DNA of 64,000 bases, taken from assembly GCF_000787775.1 (NCBI RefSeq), contig NZ_BBPM01000018.1, positions 1-64,000 on the forward strand. Direction: 5' to 3'. This document shows, piece by piece, positions 52,119 to 60,083 of this stretch. The notes below the pieces were generated by a model. The model saw only the letters and a list, made by a program, of their open reading frames with translations. It was not told the origin of the DNA and did no database searches. Each line of letters begins with the position of its first letter. Within the stretch, counting starts at the first letter, position 1. A program made the translations under genes and the position numbers. This DNA comes from Streptacidiphilus carbonis. GTDB lineage: Bacteria > Actinomycetota > Actinomycetes > Streptomycetales > Streptomycetaceae.

Positions 52119-52222
52119 TCAAACGGCACCCCTCCCCCGGTGCCGTTCCCGCAGCACCGGCGCTGCCCTGACGCCGGTTGCCGCAGATCGAGGGCCCCGT
52201 CTTCCCCCGCGGGGCCCTCCGT
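52119..52222 (+). ncRNA. Three-hairpin element with C-rich loops (6C-RNA-like candidate)
   Basis: Hairpin 1: AACGGCACC (52122-52130) / GGTGCCGTT (52139-52147), loop CCTCCCCC. Hairpin 2: ACCGGCG (52156-52162) / CGCCGGT (52172-52178). Hairpin 3: GAGGGCCCCG (52190-52199) / CGGGGCCCTC (52210-52219), loop TCTTCCCCCG. C-rich-loop hairpins recall the actinobacterial 6C RNA motif, but that motif has two hairpins, not three, and the locus here is different. Alternatives: terminator plus leader structures for the downstream gene. Confidence 0.35.
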
Positions 52223-52248
52223 CGTTGCACGGGACAGAGGAGATCACT

Positions 52249-52263
52249 ATGGTTCGCCCGTGA
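52249..52263 (+). CDS. Four-codon leader minigene (MVRP)
   Basis: ATG-GTT-CGC-CCG-TGA, with GAGGAG 6 nt upstream of the ATG. The TGA overlaps the GTG start of the next gene (GTGA at 52260-52263), which has no SD of its own at proper distance. So ribosomes may load at the minigene and reinitiate. Whether the peptide matters is unknown. Confidence 0.4.
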   Translation: MVRP

Positions 52264-53066
52264 CCGAACAGCACCGGGGGACGGGTGACGAACTGTGGGA
52301 CGCGTTCGTCAAGGAGTTCGAGAAGAGCAAGGGCATACCCGAACCGAGCGCGGCTGAGCGCGCGGCCGCCGGCGCGGCGAACGACGCACAGTCCGCGAAG
52401 CGCCCTCGCCGCCGCGGGCTCAAGGCGGTGGCGGGTCTCGGCGCGGTGGCCGTCCTGGCAGGTGCCGGATTCTGGTTCAGCCCCTTGCACCGCACCACGA
52501 CGCAGCATGCGTCCGCCGCACCCACGGCCCGCCCGACGGTGACCGTCGATGCCGCGAGAACGACGTCCGGCACCGAGCCGATGGTCACCACCGACCAGGC
52601 GTTCCCCGCACACGTCGCCGGCTTCACCAAGGTGACCCAGTCCGGCGGCCCCGACTGCACGAGTTCGGACACGGTCGCCCCGGACCTGATCCAGGTGATC
52701 AACGAGACCAAGGGCTGCCGCGGCGTCATCGGGGCCCTGTACAAGGACGCGGACGACAACGAGTACACGGTTGTCGTGTTCGCCCTGAAGGACCCCGTCG
52801 ACGCCATGAACGTGATCACCTATCTGGGTTCGAACCCGATGAGCTACCAGGTCGGCGTACTGATGCCGCCGGCCGGCTCCGGGCTCCGGTCACTGCCCTC
52901 GGACAGCGGACTGGTGCAGTCCTTCCAGAGTCTCAAGGATCTGGCAGTGGTCGGCCTGGCCCAGTGGTCGGACGGCCGCGCCATCGACTTCCAGAGCCTG
53001 ACGGACAAGCTCCAGCCCCTCATCACCGCAGTGACGGACGCCGCGGCCGCTCACGACGCCGGCTGA
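52260..53066 (+). CDS. Single-span membrane protein, function unknown
   Basis: A 268-residue protein. The N-terminus (ELWDAFVKEFEKSKGIPEPSAAERAA) is charged and cytosolic, then a basic run (KRPRRRG) leads to a membrane span (LKAVAGLGAVAVLAGAGFWF). The outer domain (~80-268) has three Cys-containing segments (PDCTSSDT, TKGCRGVIG) and a likely disulfide. I recognise no family. GTG 52260 is favoured; it overlaps the MVRP stop. Convergent with TMEM175, overlapping 16 bp at the end. Confidence 0.75.
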   Translation: MTEQHRGTGDELWDAFVKEFEKSKGIPEPSAAERAAAGAANDAQSAKRPRRRGLKAVAGLGAVAVLAGAGFWFSPLHRTTTQHASAAPTARPTVTVDAARTTSGTEPMVTTDQAFPAHVAGFTKVTQSGGPDCTSSDTVAPDLIQVINETKGCRGVIGALYKDADDNEYTVVVFALKDPVDAMNVITYLGSNPMSYQVGVLMPPAGSGLRSLPSDSGLVQSFQSLKDLAVVGLAQWSDGRAIDFQSLTDKLQPLITAVTDAAAAHDAG

Positions 53067-53695
53067 ACCGCTTCGGCGTCGCCGTCGGCCTGCGGCTTGA
53101 TCGGGACGCGGAGCTGGTTGAAGGCGTAGTAGATCGCGATGGCCCCGTGCAGCGCGAGCGTCAGCACGGCATTGACGAACGACAGCCCCACCAGGATCGG
53201 GTACACCACCGTTCCCAGGGCGAACCGCGCCCGGGTCCCCCTGGCCAGCACCTCGTCGACCCGCGCGTCGAAGAGGTGCCCGGTCCGGGTGAGCCACCAC
53301 CACAGCGCCTGGAACGTCAGCGCGTGCGCCACCATGAACCCGCCGTACAACGCCACCGCCAGCTCGGCGCCCTTCGGCTGGTCCAGGTACCCGGACACCA
53401 CCGAAGTCGCCCACGGCAGCGCCGACACCCCCATCAGCAGCAACAGGTTCAGGAACAGCAGAACCCGGTCCACCCGGGCGACGAAGCTGAACACCTGATG
53501 GTGGTTGGCCCACATGATCCCGATCACCAGGAAGCTCACCACATAGGCGTCGTACTGCGGCCACTGATGGGCCAGTTGATGGGCGAGGCTCTTCCCCGTC
53601 GACTGCGACGGCGCCTTGACGTCCAGGATCAGCAGCGTGATCGCAATGGCGAACACCCCGTCGCTGAACGCCTCCACCCGACCCGACTCGTTCAC
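53051..53695 (-). CDS. TMEM175/DUF1211 family potassium channel-like protein
   Basis: A 214-residue membrane protein. It begins RVEAFSDGVFAIAITLLILDVK, the FSD motif of TMEM175 channels, followed by about five further hydrophobic segments (YVVSFLVIGIMWANHHQVF, VLLFLNLLLLMGVSALPWAT, VALYGGFMVAHALTFQALWWWL and others). Known bacterial TMEM175 proteins conduct K+. GTG 53695 with GGGGG 5 nt upstream. Confidence 0.9.
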   Translation of the reverse strand: MNESGRVEAFSDGVFAIAITLLILDVKAPSQSTGKSLAHQLAHQWPQYDAYVVSFLVIGIMWANHHQVFSFVARVDRVLLFLNLLLLMGVSALPWATSVVSGYLDQPKGAELAVALYGGFMVAHALTFQALWWWLTRTGHLFDARVDEVLARGTRARFALGTVVYPILVGLSFVNAVLTLALHGAIAIYYAFNQLRVPIKPQADGDAEAVQPAS

Positions 53696-53751
53696 ACGAT
53701 CCCCCTTCGCTCAAGGGGCATCGTGCCATGGCCGACGGCTCCGGACAGGCC

Positions 53752-54795
53752 CTAGCGGGCACCTCGCCGGAGCAGGCGGCGGATCCTGCGCTTCAGGCCC
53801 ACGTACTTGCGGTGGAGCCGGTGGACCAGCACGAACGTGCGGATGCGGTCGGCCAGGGTGAGGCGGTACTTGAGGCGCAGCAGGGTGCTGAGCTCGCCCA
53901 GCCGCTCGGTGCCGATCGCGCCGAGCAGGCGGCTGACCTGCTGCTGGTAGGCGGCGCGGTAGGCCGCGCCACCGCTCACCACCAGCCAGAAGAACTTGGG
54001 GATCTCCTCGACCATGGTGTTGTAGTCGTACGAGCGCAGGTAGTCGCGGTACTCCGGCTGGGGGCGGGCCTGCAGCCACTCCCGGACCAGGTCGATCGAC
54101 TGGACCCGGTCGACCAGGCCCCGGGGGTCGGTCATCTGAGTGATCGACACCTCGCCGGTCTCCCGCTCCCGCCAGTGGTAGACCGTCTCGGAGAGCACGT
54201 CCACGCCGGCCGCCAGGTAGTGCAGCGGCACGCTGACCGGGGCGTCCTCGTAGTGGATGCCCTCGGGGTAGAGGATGCCCGCGGCGTCGAAGAAGCTGCG
54301 GCGGTAGACCTTGTTCCACGCGGTGCGGTCGGTGACCAGCGCGGGGGTCGCGCTGATGTGGGTCTTGAGCCGGGTCTCCGCGAACGGCTTGATGTGCACG
54401 CCGGACGGGGTGTAGCCCTTCGAGTTGAACCGCAGCGCGTTGCCGGCCACGAAGTCCGACCCGGTCTGGTCCAGCGTGCTGATCATCAGCTGGTACGCCT
54501 CGGGCGGCAGGGTGTCGTCGCTGTCCACGAAGGCCAGGTACTCGGTGTCTGCGGCGATGTGCCGCCAGCCGGTGTTCCGGGCCGCCCCGAGGCCCTTGTT
54601 CTCCTGCCGCACCAGTCGGAACCGCTGGTCGCTGCCGGCGAAGGCCTCGGCGATCGCCGCGCTGGAGTCCGTCGAACCGTCGTCGACCAGGACGCATTCG
54701 AAGTCCTCGAAGGTCTGGGCGGCGATCGAGTCGAGGCACTCCTCGAGGTAGCGCTCGACGTTGTAGATCGGTACGACGACGGAGAGACGGGGCAT
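53752..54795 (-). CDS. Family 2 glycosyltransferase
   Basis: A 347-residue GT2 with MPRLSVVVPIYNVERYLEECLDSIAAQT, CVLVDDGSTDSSAAIAE, GLGAARNTGWRHI and YLAFVDSDDTLPPEAY. The second half has TDRTAWNKVYRRSFF and DAPVSVPLHYLA, typical of teichoic acid/polysaccharide GT2 enzymes. ATG 54795 (MPRLSVVV) is favoured, without an SD; GTG 54846 is the alternative. It follows the HAD and NUDIX genes on the minus strand (92-bp gap). Confidence 0.88.
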   Translation of the reverse strand: MPRLSVVVPIYNVERYLEECLDSIAAQTFEDFECVLVDDGSTDSSAAIAEAFAGSDQRFRLVRQENKGLGAARNTGWRHIAADTEYLAFVDSDDTLPPEAYQLMISTLDQTGSDFVAGNALRFNSKGYTPSGVHIKPFAETRLKTHISATPALVTDRTAWNKVYRRSFFDAAGILYPEGIHYEDAPVSVPLHYLAAGVDVLSETVYHWRERETGEVSITQMTDPRGLVDRVQSIDLVREWLQARPQPEYRDYLRSYDYNTMVEEIPKFFWLVVSGGAAYRAAYQQQVSRLLGAIGTERLGELSTLLRLKYRLTLADRIRTFVLVHRLHRKYVGLKRRIRRLLRRGAR

Positions 54796-54887
54796 CGGCT
54801 GCGCGAGCCTTTCGATCAGGGACGTGTTGCCGGTCACAGCTTGCACGACCGAGATGACGTGCGCCTCTATTCCAGCACGACAGCGGG

Positions 54888-55379
54888 TTACGCCGGGGTG
54901 TCGGGGGGCTGTCGGCCTTCGAAGACCGCCAGCGTCCCGGCCAGTTGCGAGTGCTGCGGCCGCGGCAGCGCGTCCGGCGTGAACCAGCCCAGGGCGTCGA
55001 ACTTGTGCGGCTCGCCGACGGCGACCCGGTCCGGGTCGACCCGTACCGCGAAGAGCACCGCTACCCAGTGCGAGACCGGGTCGCCCCGCAGGATGTTCCG
55101 CACCCCCAGGGTCTCCACGGACAGGGCCTCCGCCAGGTACTCCTCGCGGACTTCGCGCCGCACCGCCGACTCGAAGGACTCCCCGTGCTCCAGGGCGCCC
55201 GCGCCGGTGTCCCAGGTCCCCGGCTCGTCCCTGGCCCCCTCGCTGCGGCGGGCCAGCAGGATCCGTCCGGCGCCGTCATGGCAGACGAACACGCAGGACA
55301 CGGTGGGCGCGCTGAGGGCGCGCTCGGCCGGGCGTCCGGACGGGCGCTGGGGCGGGCGCTCGGGCGAATCGTGGTTCAT
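54888..55379 (-). CDS. NUDIX hydrolase
   Basis: A 163-residue NUDIX protein. The Nudix box is GALEHGESFESAVRREVREEYLAE (G-x5-E-x7-R-E-x2-E-E). Nucleotide or nucleotide-sugar pyrophosphatase activity is typical; the substrate is unknown. ATG 55379 lies 8 bp after the HAD stop; GAGAG is a weak SD. Confidence 0.9.
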   Translation of the reverse strand: MNHDSPERPPQRPSGRPAERALSAPTVSCVFVCHDGAGRILLARRSEGARDEPGTWDTGAGALEHGESFESAVRREVREEYLAEALSVETLGVRNILRGDPVSHWVAVLFAVRVDPDRVAVGEPHKFDALGWFTPDALPRPQHSQLAGTLAVFEGRQPPDTPA

Positions 55380-55387
55380 CACAGCTC

Positions 55388-56080
55388 TCAGAAGTGGTCG
55401 AGGAGTTGACGGAAGGACGTGAGGTGCAGCACTCCCGCGTCCGCGGGATCCAGCTCGCTGTGCTCCAGTGCCCAGGTGTGGTCGTTGGGGATGAAGACGG
55501 CGCGCATGCCGACCTGACGGGCCGGCAGGATGTCCGACTTCGGCGAGTTGCCGATCATCCAACTGCTGCCGGGGGCGAGGCCGTGCGCCGCCAGGAACTC
55601 CTGGTAGGTCCGGTTGTCCTTCTCCTGGACGATCTCCACGGCCCGGAAGTGGTGCACCAGCTCCGAGGCGTCGATCTTGCGCTGCTGCTCGTCCCGGTCG
55701 CCCTTGGTGAGCATCAGCAGGGTGTGCCGGGTGCCGAGGTCCGCGAGCGTCTCCGCCACATCGGCGATCAGCTCAACCCGGTTGTGGACCAGGACGGCGG
55801 CCAGGTCAGCGATCTCGGCGCGCTCCTCGACCGTGGCAGGCCGGCCGTTCAGCCGCTCGACGCAGTCGGCCAGGCTGCGCAGCAGCATCCTGCTGCCGTA
55901 CCCATGGGCGATCGCGTTGGCGGCCTGGACGTCGTCGAGGACGGCACGGAGCTGGGTCCGGTCGAGCGACGGATGGCGCAGCCAGCCCAGGAAGTCGTCG
56001 ATGACCCGCTCGAACAGGACGTTGTTCTCCCACAGCGTGTCGTCCGCGTCGAAGACGAGTGTCTGGCTGCTGTGCCGCAT
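55388..56080 (-). CDS. HAD-superfamily hydrolase
   Basis: A 230-residue HAD phosphatase-type protein. Motif I is VFDADDTLWENN, motif II region TLLMLTKGD, motif III Lys in VEIVQEKDN, motif IV WMIGNSPKSDILPARQVGMRAVFIPND. It resembles phosphoglycolate-phosphatase-like members; substrate unknown. ATG 56080 with GGGGG 5 nt upstream. Upstream gene of the HAD-NUDIX pair. Confidence 0.88.
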   Translation of the reverse strand: MRHSSQTLVFDADDTLWENNVLFERVIDDFLGWLRHPSLDRTQLRAVLDDVQAANAIAHGYGSRMLLRSLADCVERLNGRPATVEERAEIADLAAVLVHNRVELIADVAETLADLGTRHTLLMLTKGDRDEQQRKIDASELVHHFRAVEIVQEKDNRTYQEFLAAHGLAPGSSWMIGNSPKSDILPARQVGMRAVFIPNDHTWALEHSELDPADAGVLHLTSFRQLLDHF

Positions 56081-56283
56081 CGGGGCCCCCACGGTGTGTG
56101 ATCGTTCCACCCGCGACCCTAACCGGGACCGCTCGGGCCACGCCCGGAATTTCCGGGGCGCCCACCGCATGGCACCGCCCGCCGAACGGCACCGCCCACC
56201 GCATGACACCGCCCGCGCCGACGGTCGTCCATCGGCGCGGGCGGGTTCTGATCGGAAACCTAGCGGCCGGTCATCCCGGACAA

Positions 56284-56316
56284 GGCCGCTTCCAGCAAAT
56301 GTGACCCACGTCGCTC
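56284..56316. repeat. 33-bp direct repeat, left copy
   Basis: GCCGCTTCC and ATGTG then CCCACGTCGCTC; 28 of 33 bases match the copy at 59916-59948. It abuts the GMC stop codon and is ~204 bp upstream of the HAD start. Confidence 0.85.
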
Positions 56317-58143
56317 TCAGTCGCCCTCCGCCGCCGTCTCGGCCCCGCGCTTCGGCGGTACCGCCGGCACCGCCAGCAGCGGCAGCCGCAGTTCCGCGAA
56401 GGCCCCCGCGGGCACCGCCGGCGCCTTCGGGGCCACCGCGGCGACCCTGCGGTAGGGCCGGCCCTGCTCCGGCCGCGGGTCCGCGTCCCCCTTGTTGGGC
56501 CACATCGACACCGCCCGCTCCGCCTGCGCCGTGATCGTCAGCGAGGGGTTCACCCCGAGGTTGGCCGAGACGGTGGAGCCGTCCGCGACGCTGATCCCCG
56601 GGTAGCCGTACAACCGCTGGTACGGGTCGATGACGCCGCGCTCCGGGGAGTCACCGATCACGCAGCCGCCCAGGAAGTGCGCGGTCAGGGTGCGGCCCAG
56701 CAGATCGCTGACCCCGCTGCCGGCCACGCCGTTGATCTCGGCGGCGACGGCCCGCGCCGACTCCTCCGCGGCCGGGATCCACTTGGGGTTGGGCGCGCCA
56801 TGGCCCTGACGCGACGTCAACTTCCCCTTGCCCAAACCGGACTTCTTCCGGGACACGATGACGGAGTTGTCCAGCGACTGCATCACCAGGCCGATGATGA
56901 CCCGCTCGGACCAGCGCCGCTTGTTCAGCATCTGCACGGTCACCTGCGGCTTGCTCGCCGCGATCTTCGCGAACCGCAGCAGCGGCATCCTGCTGCCGCC
57001 CGGCACCTGCATGATGGACAGCAGGCTCATCGCATTGGACCCCTTGCCGTAGCGCACCGGCTCGATATGGGTGTGCGCGTCCGGGTGCACCGAGGAGGTG
57101 ATGGCGACGCCCCTGGTGAAGTCCGCCTTGCGGCCCAGCCGCCGGTCCGTGGTCATCGAGCCGACCAGCGCCTCGGAGTTGGTGCGGGTCAGCTCGCCCA
57201 GCCGGGCCGAGATCCGGGGGAGGTGGCCCTCGTCCCGCATCTCGTGCAGCAGCTTCTGGGTGCCGAAGGTCCCGGCCGAGACCACGACCTTTCGGGCCCT
57301 GATGCTCCTGAAGGCGCTCTTGGCGGGGTTCTTCGAACGGGAGTCGGTGGCCCGGACGTCGACGGCGTAGCCCTCGCCGTCCTCGCGGATCCGGGTGACC
57401 GTGGTCATCGGCAGGATCTGCGCGCCGTTCTTCTCGGCCAGGAACAGGTAGTTCTCGGTGAGGGTGTTCTTGGCGCCGTGCCGGCAGCCGGTCATGCACT
57501 CGCCGCACTCGGTGCAGGACCTGCGGCGCGGGCCCTCCCCGCCGAAGTAGGGGTCGTCCACCTCGGCGCCGGGCGCGGCCCTGACGCCCTCCCCGGCCGT
57601 CTCCGTGGCGTCCTGGCCGTCGCCGAAGAACACCCCGACCGGCGCCAGGTGGAAGGTCTCGCCGTATCCGAGCCTCTCGGCGGAGGCCTTCAGCGCCACG
57701 TCCGAGGGCGTCACGGTGGGGTTGGTGCGCACCCCCAGCATCCGCTTCGCCTGGTCGTAGAACGGGGCCAGCTCATCCGACCAGTCGGTGATGGACTTCC
57801 ACTGCGGGTCCTGGAAGAAGGCCTCCGGCGGGACGTAGAGGGTGTTGGCGTAGTTCAGCGAACCGCCGCCGACCCCCGCGCCGCCGAGCACCATCACCTC
57901 CTTGAGGACGTGGAAGCGCTGGATGCCGTACAGCCCGAGGGCCGGGGCCCAGAGGTAGTTCCTGGCGTCCCAGGAGTTCTTGGGCAGCGTCTCCCGGGTG
58001 AAGCGACGGCCGGCCTCCAGCACCGCGACCGAGTAGCCCTTCTCGGTCAGCCGCAGCGCGGCGACCGATCCCCCGAACCCCGAGCCGACCACGACCACGT
58101 CGTAGTCGAACCCCGGCTCAGCCGTCTCTTCCGTCATCGCCAT
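56317..58143 (-). CDS. GMC oxidoreductase with a Cys4 motif
   Basis: A 608-residue GMC flavoprotein. The FAD motif is VVVVGSGFGGSVAALRLTEKG (GxGxxG at 20-25). A C-x2-C-x2-C-x3-C cluster (SCTECGECMTGC, ~210-220) resembles an iron-sulfur ligand set and is found in the cholesterol-oxidase-like GMC branch. VVVSAGTFGTQKLLHEMRDEG and AHFLGGCVIGDSPERGVIDPYQRLYGYPGISVADGSTVSANLGVNPSLTI-type C-terminus are typical. ATG 58143 has GGAG ~10 nt upstream. Downstream of SSADH by 50 bp, likely one operon. Confidence 0.88.
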   Translation of the reverse strand: MAMTEETAEPGFDYDVVVVGSGFGGSVAALRLTEKGYSVAVLEAGRRFTRETLPKNSWDARNYLWAPALGLYGIQRFHVLKEVMVLGGAGVGGGSLNYANTLYVPPEAFFQDPQWKSITDWSDELAPFYDQAKRMLGVRTNPTVTPSDVALKASAERLGYGETFHLAPVGVFFGDGQDATETAGEGVRAAPGAEVDDPYFGGEGPRRRSCTECGECMTGCRHGAKNTLTENYLFLAEKNGAQILPMTTVTRIREDGEGYAVDVRATDSRSKNPAKSAFRSIRARKVVVSAGTFGTQKLLHEMRDEGHLPRISARLGELTRTNSEALVGSMTTDRRLGRKADFTRGVAITSSVHPDAHTHIEPVRYGKGSNAMSLLSIMQVPGGSRMPLLRFAKIAASKPQVTVQMLNKRRWSERVIIGLVMQSLDNSVIVSRKKSGLGKGKLTSRQGHGAPNPKWIPAAEESARAVAAEINGVAGSGVSDLLGRTLTAHFLGGCVIGDSPERGVIDPYQRLYGYPGISVADGSTVSANLGVNPSLTITAQAERAVSMWPNKGDADPRPEQGRPYRRVAAVAPKAPAVPAGAFAELRLPLLAVPAVPPKRGAETAAEGD

Positions 58144-58193
58144 TGACGCAGCTCTCCTGAACTCGGTGAAACGGGGGTCTGCCTGCCTTGTGG

Positions 58194-59813
58194 CTACTTG
58201 AGCCGCAGCGCCTTCATCGCCGCCAGCGCGCGGGTCTGGAACTTCGCGTAGCCCTCGTCGTCCATGCCGAAGGCCGGCGCCATCCGGATCAGCTTCTGCA
58301 CCGCGACCGTCTGCGGCTCGGTGTACTTGAGGATGCCCTCGGAGCCGTGCCGGCGCCCGATCCCGCTGTCGCCCATGCCGCCCATCGGCGCGGCCACGCT
58401 GGCGTAGGCGGGCGCATAGCCCTCGTTGACGTTGACGGTGCCGGAGTGCAGCCGCGCCGCGACGGCGACGCCGTGCCTGGTGCTCCGGCTCCAGACGCTG
58501 GAGTTCAGCCCGTACGGCGTGCCGTTGGCGCGCTCCACGGCCTCGTCCTCGCTGTGGAAGCGGTAGACGGAGACGACCGGGCCGAAGGTCTCCTCGGTGC
58601 ACACGGCGCTGTCCTCGGTGACCCCGTCCAGGATGGTCGGCTCGAAGAACAGCGGGCCGACGTCCGGCCGGGCCTGCCCGCCGGCCAGCACCGTGGCGCC
58701 GTTCCTGACGGCCTCCTCGACATGCCGGGTGACCGTGTCCAGCTGGCGCCGGGCCACCAGCGAGCCCATGTCGGCGCCCCAGGCCAGGGTGTTGCCCAGG
58801 CGCATGGCCCGGGTTCGGGCGGCGAACTTCTGCAGGAAGGCGTCGGCGACCTGCTCGGCCACATACAGCCGTTCGATGGAGATGCACAGCTGGCCGGCCG
58901 AGGAGAAGCAGGCGCGGACGGCGCCCTCGGCGGCCTTGTCCAGGTCGGCGTCGGCCAGCACCAGCATGGCGTTCTTGCCGCCGAGCTCCATCGAGGCACC
59001 GATCAGCCGGGCCGCGGCCCGCTGGGCGACGTCCCGTCCGGTCCTGGTGGAGCCGGTGAAGGAGACGTAGTCGGCGTGGGCGACCACCTCGGGGCCGATG
59101 ACCGGCCCCTCGCCGATGACGATCTGCCACAGCTCGGCGGGCAGCCCGGCCTCGATCATCAGCTCGCGGGCGCGCAGCGCGGTGAGCGCGGTCTGGGTGT
59201 CGGGCTTGGTCACCACGGCGTTGCCGGCCGCGAAGGCGGGGATCGCGTCGCCGACGAACAGCGCCAACGGGTAGTTCCAGGGCGAGATCTGGCCGATGAC
59301 GCCCTTGGGCTGGCGCAGCTCGCGGACCTGGGTGAGGGTCGGGTAGACCCCGCCGCGACGCCGCGGCCTGAGGTACTTGGCTGCGGCCCGCCCGTAGTGG
59401 CGCGCCTCCAGCGCGGCGGCGCTGACCTCCTCGAAGGCGTGCGCGCGGGTCTTCCCGGTCTCCGACTGCACCAGGTCCAGCATCTCGGCCTGGGCGGCGA
59501 AGAGCAGGTCGTGGAACCTCAGCAGCACCGCCGCGCGCTGACGCACCGGCCGCTCGGCCCACGCGGCCTGCGCCACCCGGGCCCGGGCGAACGCGTCCGC
59601 GACGTCCGCCGCACCGGACTCGGGGATCTCCGCGAGCACCTCCCCGGTGAATGGCGAGAGGCTCTGCGCGACGGTCGGCTCCGCCCCCGTCCTGACCCCC
59701 CTGACCAGCCGGGCGACCAGCTCCGGCGTCACGGCGTCGGCTGCGGTACGGGGCCCGGCCACCGCGACGGGATTGCGCTCACCGGCGGCACTGCTGGTGC
59801 TGATGTCAGTCAT
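58194..59813 (-). CDS. Succinate-semialdehyde dehydrogenase (NADP+), ALDH superfamily
   Basis: A 539-residue aldehyde dehydrogenase. NAD(P) fold region QISPWNYPLALFVGDAIPAFAAGNAVVTKPDTQT; catalytic Glu in SMELGGKNAMLV and Cys in FSSAGQLCISIERLYV. Actinobacterial homologues are commonly annotated GabD2-type succinic semialdehyde dehydrogenase. ATG 59813 has no SD; TACGCT ends 7 nt upstream, so a leaderless transcript is plausible. A GGTACC/GGTAAC inverted site at 59846 lies over the expected -35. It precedes the GMC gene in the operon. Confidence 0.9.
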   Translation of the reverse strand: MTDISTSSAAGERNPVAVAGPRTAADAVTPELVARLVRGVRTGAEPTVAQSLSPFTGEVLAEIPESGAADVADAFARARVAQAAWAERPVRQRAAVLLRFHDLLFAAQAEMLDLVQSETGKTRAHAFEEVSAAALEARHYGRAAAKYLRPRRRGGVYPTLTQVRELRQPKGVIGQISPWNYPLALFVGDAIPAFAAGNAVVTKPDTQTALTALRARELMIEAGLPAELWQIVIGEGPVIGPEVVAHADYVSFTGSTRTGRDVAQRAAARLIGASMELGGKNAMLVLADADLDKAAEGAVRACFSSAGQLCISIERLYVAEQVADAFLQKFAARTRAMRLGNTLAWGADMGSLVARRQLDTVTRHVEEAVRNGATVLAGGQARPDVGPLFFEPTILDGVTEDSAVCTEETFGPVVSVYRFHSEDEAVERANGTPYGLNSSVWSRSTRHGVAVAARLHSGTVNVNEGYAPAYASVAAPMGGMGDSGIGRRHGSEGILKYTEPQTVAVQKLIRMAPAFGMDDEGYAKFQTRALAAMKALRLK

Positions 59814-59845
59814 GACGTGCAGCGTAGGCCGTTTCCAGCCGCTTG

Positions 59846-59861
59846 GGTACCCGTCGGTAAC
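59846..59861. promoter_or_regulatory. Inverted site GGTACCCGTCGGTAAC
   Basis: Arms GGTACC / GGTAAC around CGTC (5 of 6 pairs). Lies where the -35 of a leaderless SSADH promoter would be. Candidate repressor operator. Confidence 0.4.
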
Positions 59862-59915
59862 AGAAACATGTCTGACACAGAGCAATCCATGGCGGCGGCG
59901 GCCGTCCCGACCAAA

Positions 59916-59948
59916 AGCCGCTTCCGTCACATGTGGCCCACGTCGCTC
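59916..59948. repeat. 33-bp direct repeat, right copy
   Basis: 28 of 33 bases match 56284-56316, in the same orientation. It lies ~100 bp upstream of the SSADH start. Two copies of one regulatory element, or footprints of a past duplication or insertion, are both possible. Confidence 0.85.
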
Positions 59949-60083
59949 GAACGGGGAGCGCCCCCGATGACAGGTGTGAAAACCTGGGCTCTAAAGTTTC
60001 ACATTGGGTCTAGTGTGCGACCCGCGTCTGATGCAGAGTCCGCGTACCTGCGCCAGCCGACCGGCCCGACCAGGGGGAAGTCC

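Larger units (their letters stand above)
51197..52259. other. 1.06-kb gene-poor region
   Basis: No reading frame longer than ~100 codons here shows normal coding character for this genome, and none matches a family I recognise. It holds a terminator hairpin (51258-51289), three 10-bp-phased GGATCA repeats (51713-51738), a promoter-like pair (51777-51804) and three hairpins (52122-52219) before the plus-strand gene at 52260. The layout suggests a long leader or a small RNA. Confidence 0.5.

Noticed and set aside
51845-52129. 94-codon minus-strand frame in the gene-poor region
   Set aside because: Codon use not typical for the genome, no SD, no family resemblance, and it overlaps hairpins.
58144-59562. 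Extension of the GMC frame to a 1081-residue protein
   Set aside because: The added N-terminal part is the out-of-frame shadow of the ALDH gene; GGAG before ATG 58143 supports the shorter form.
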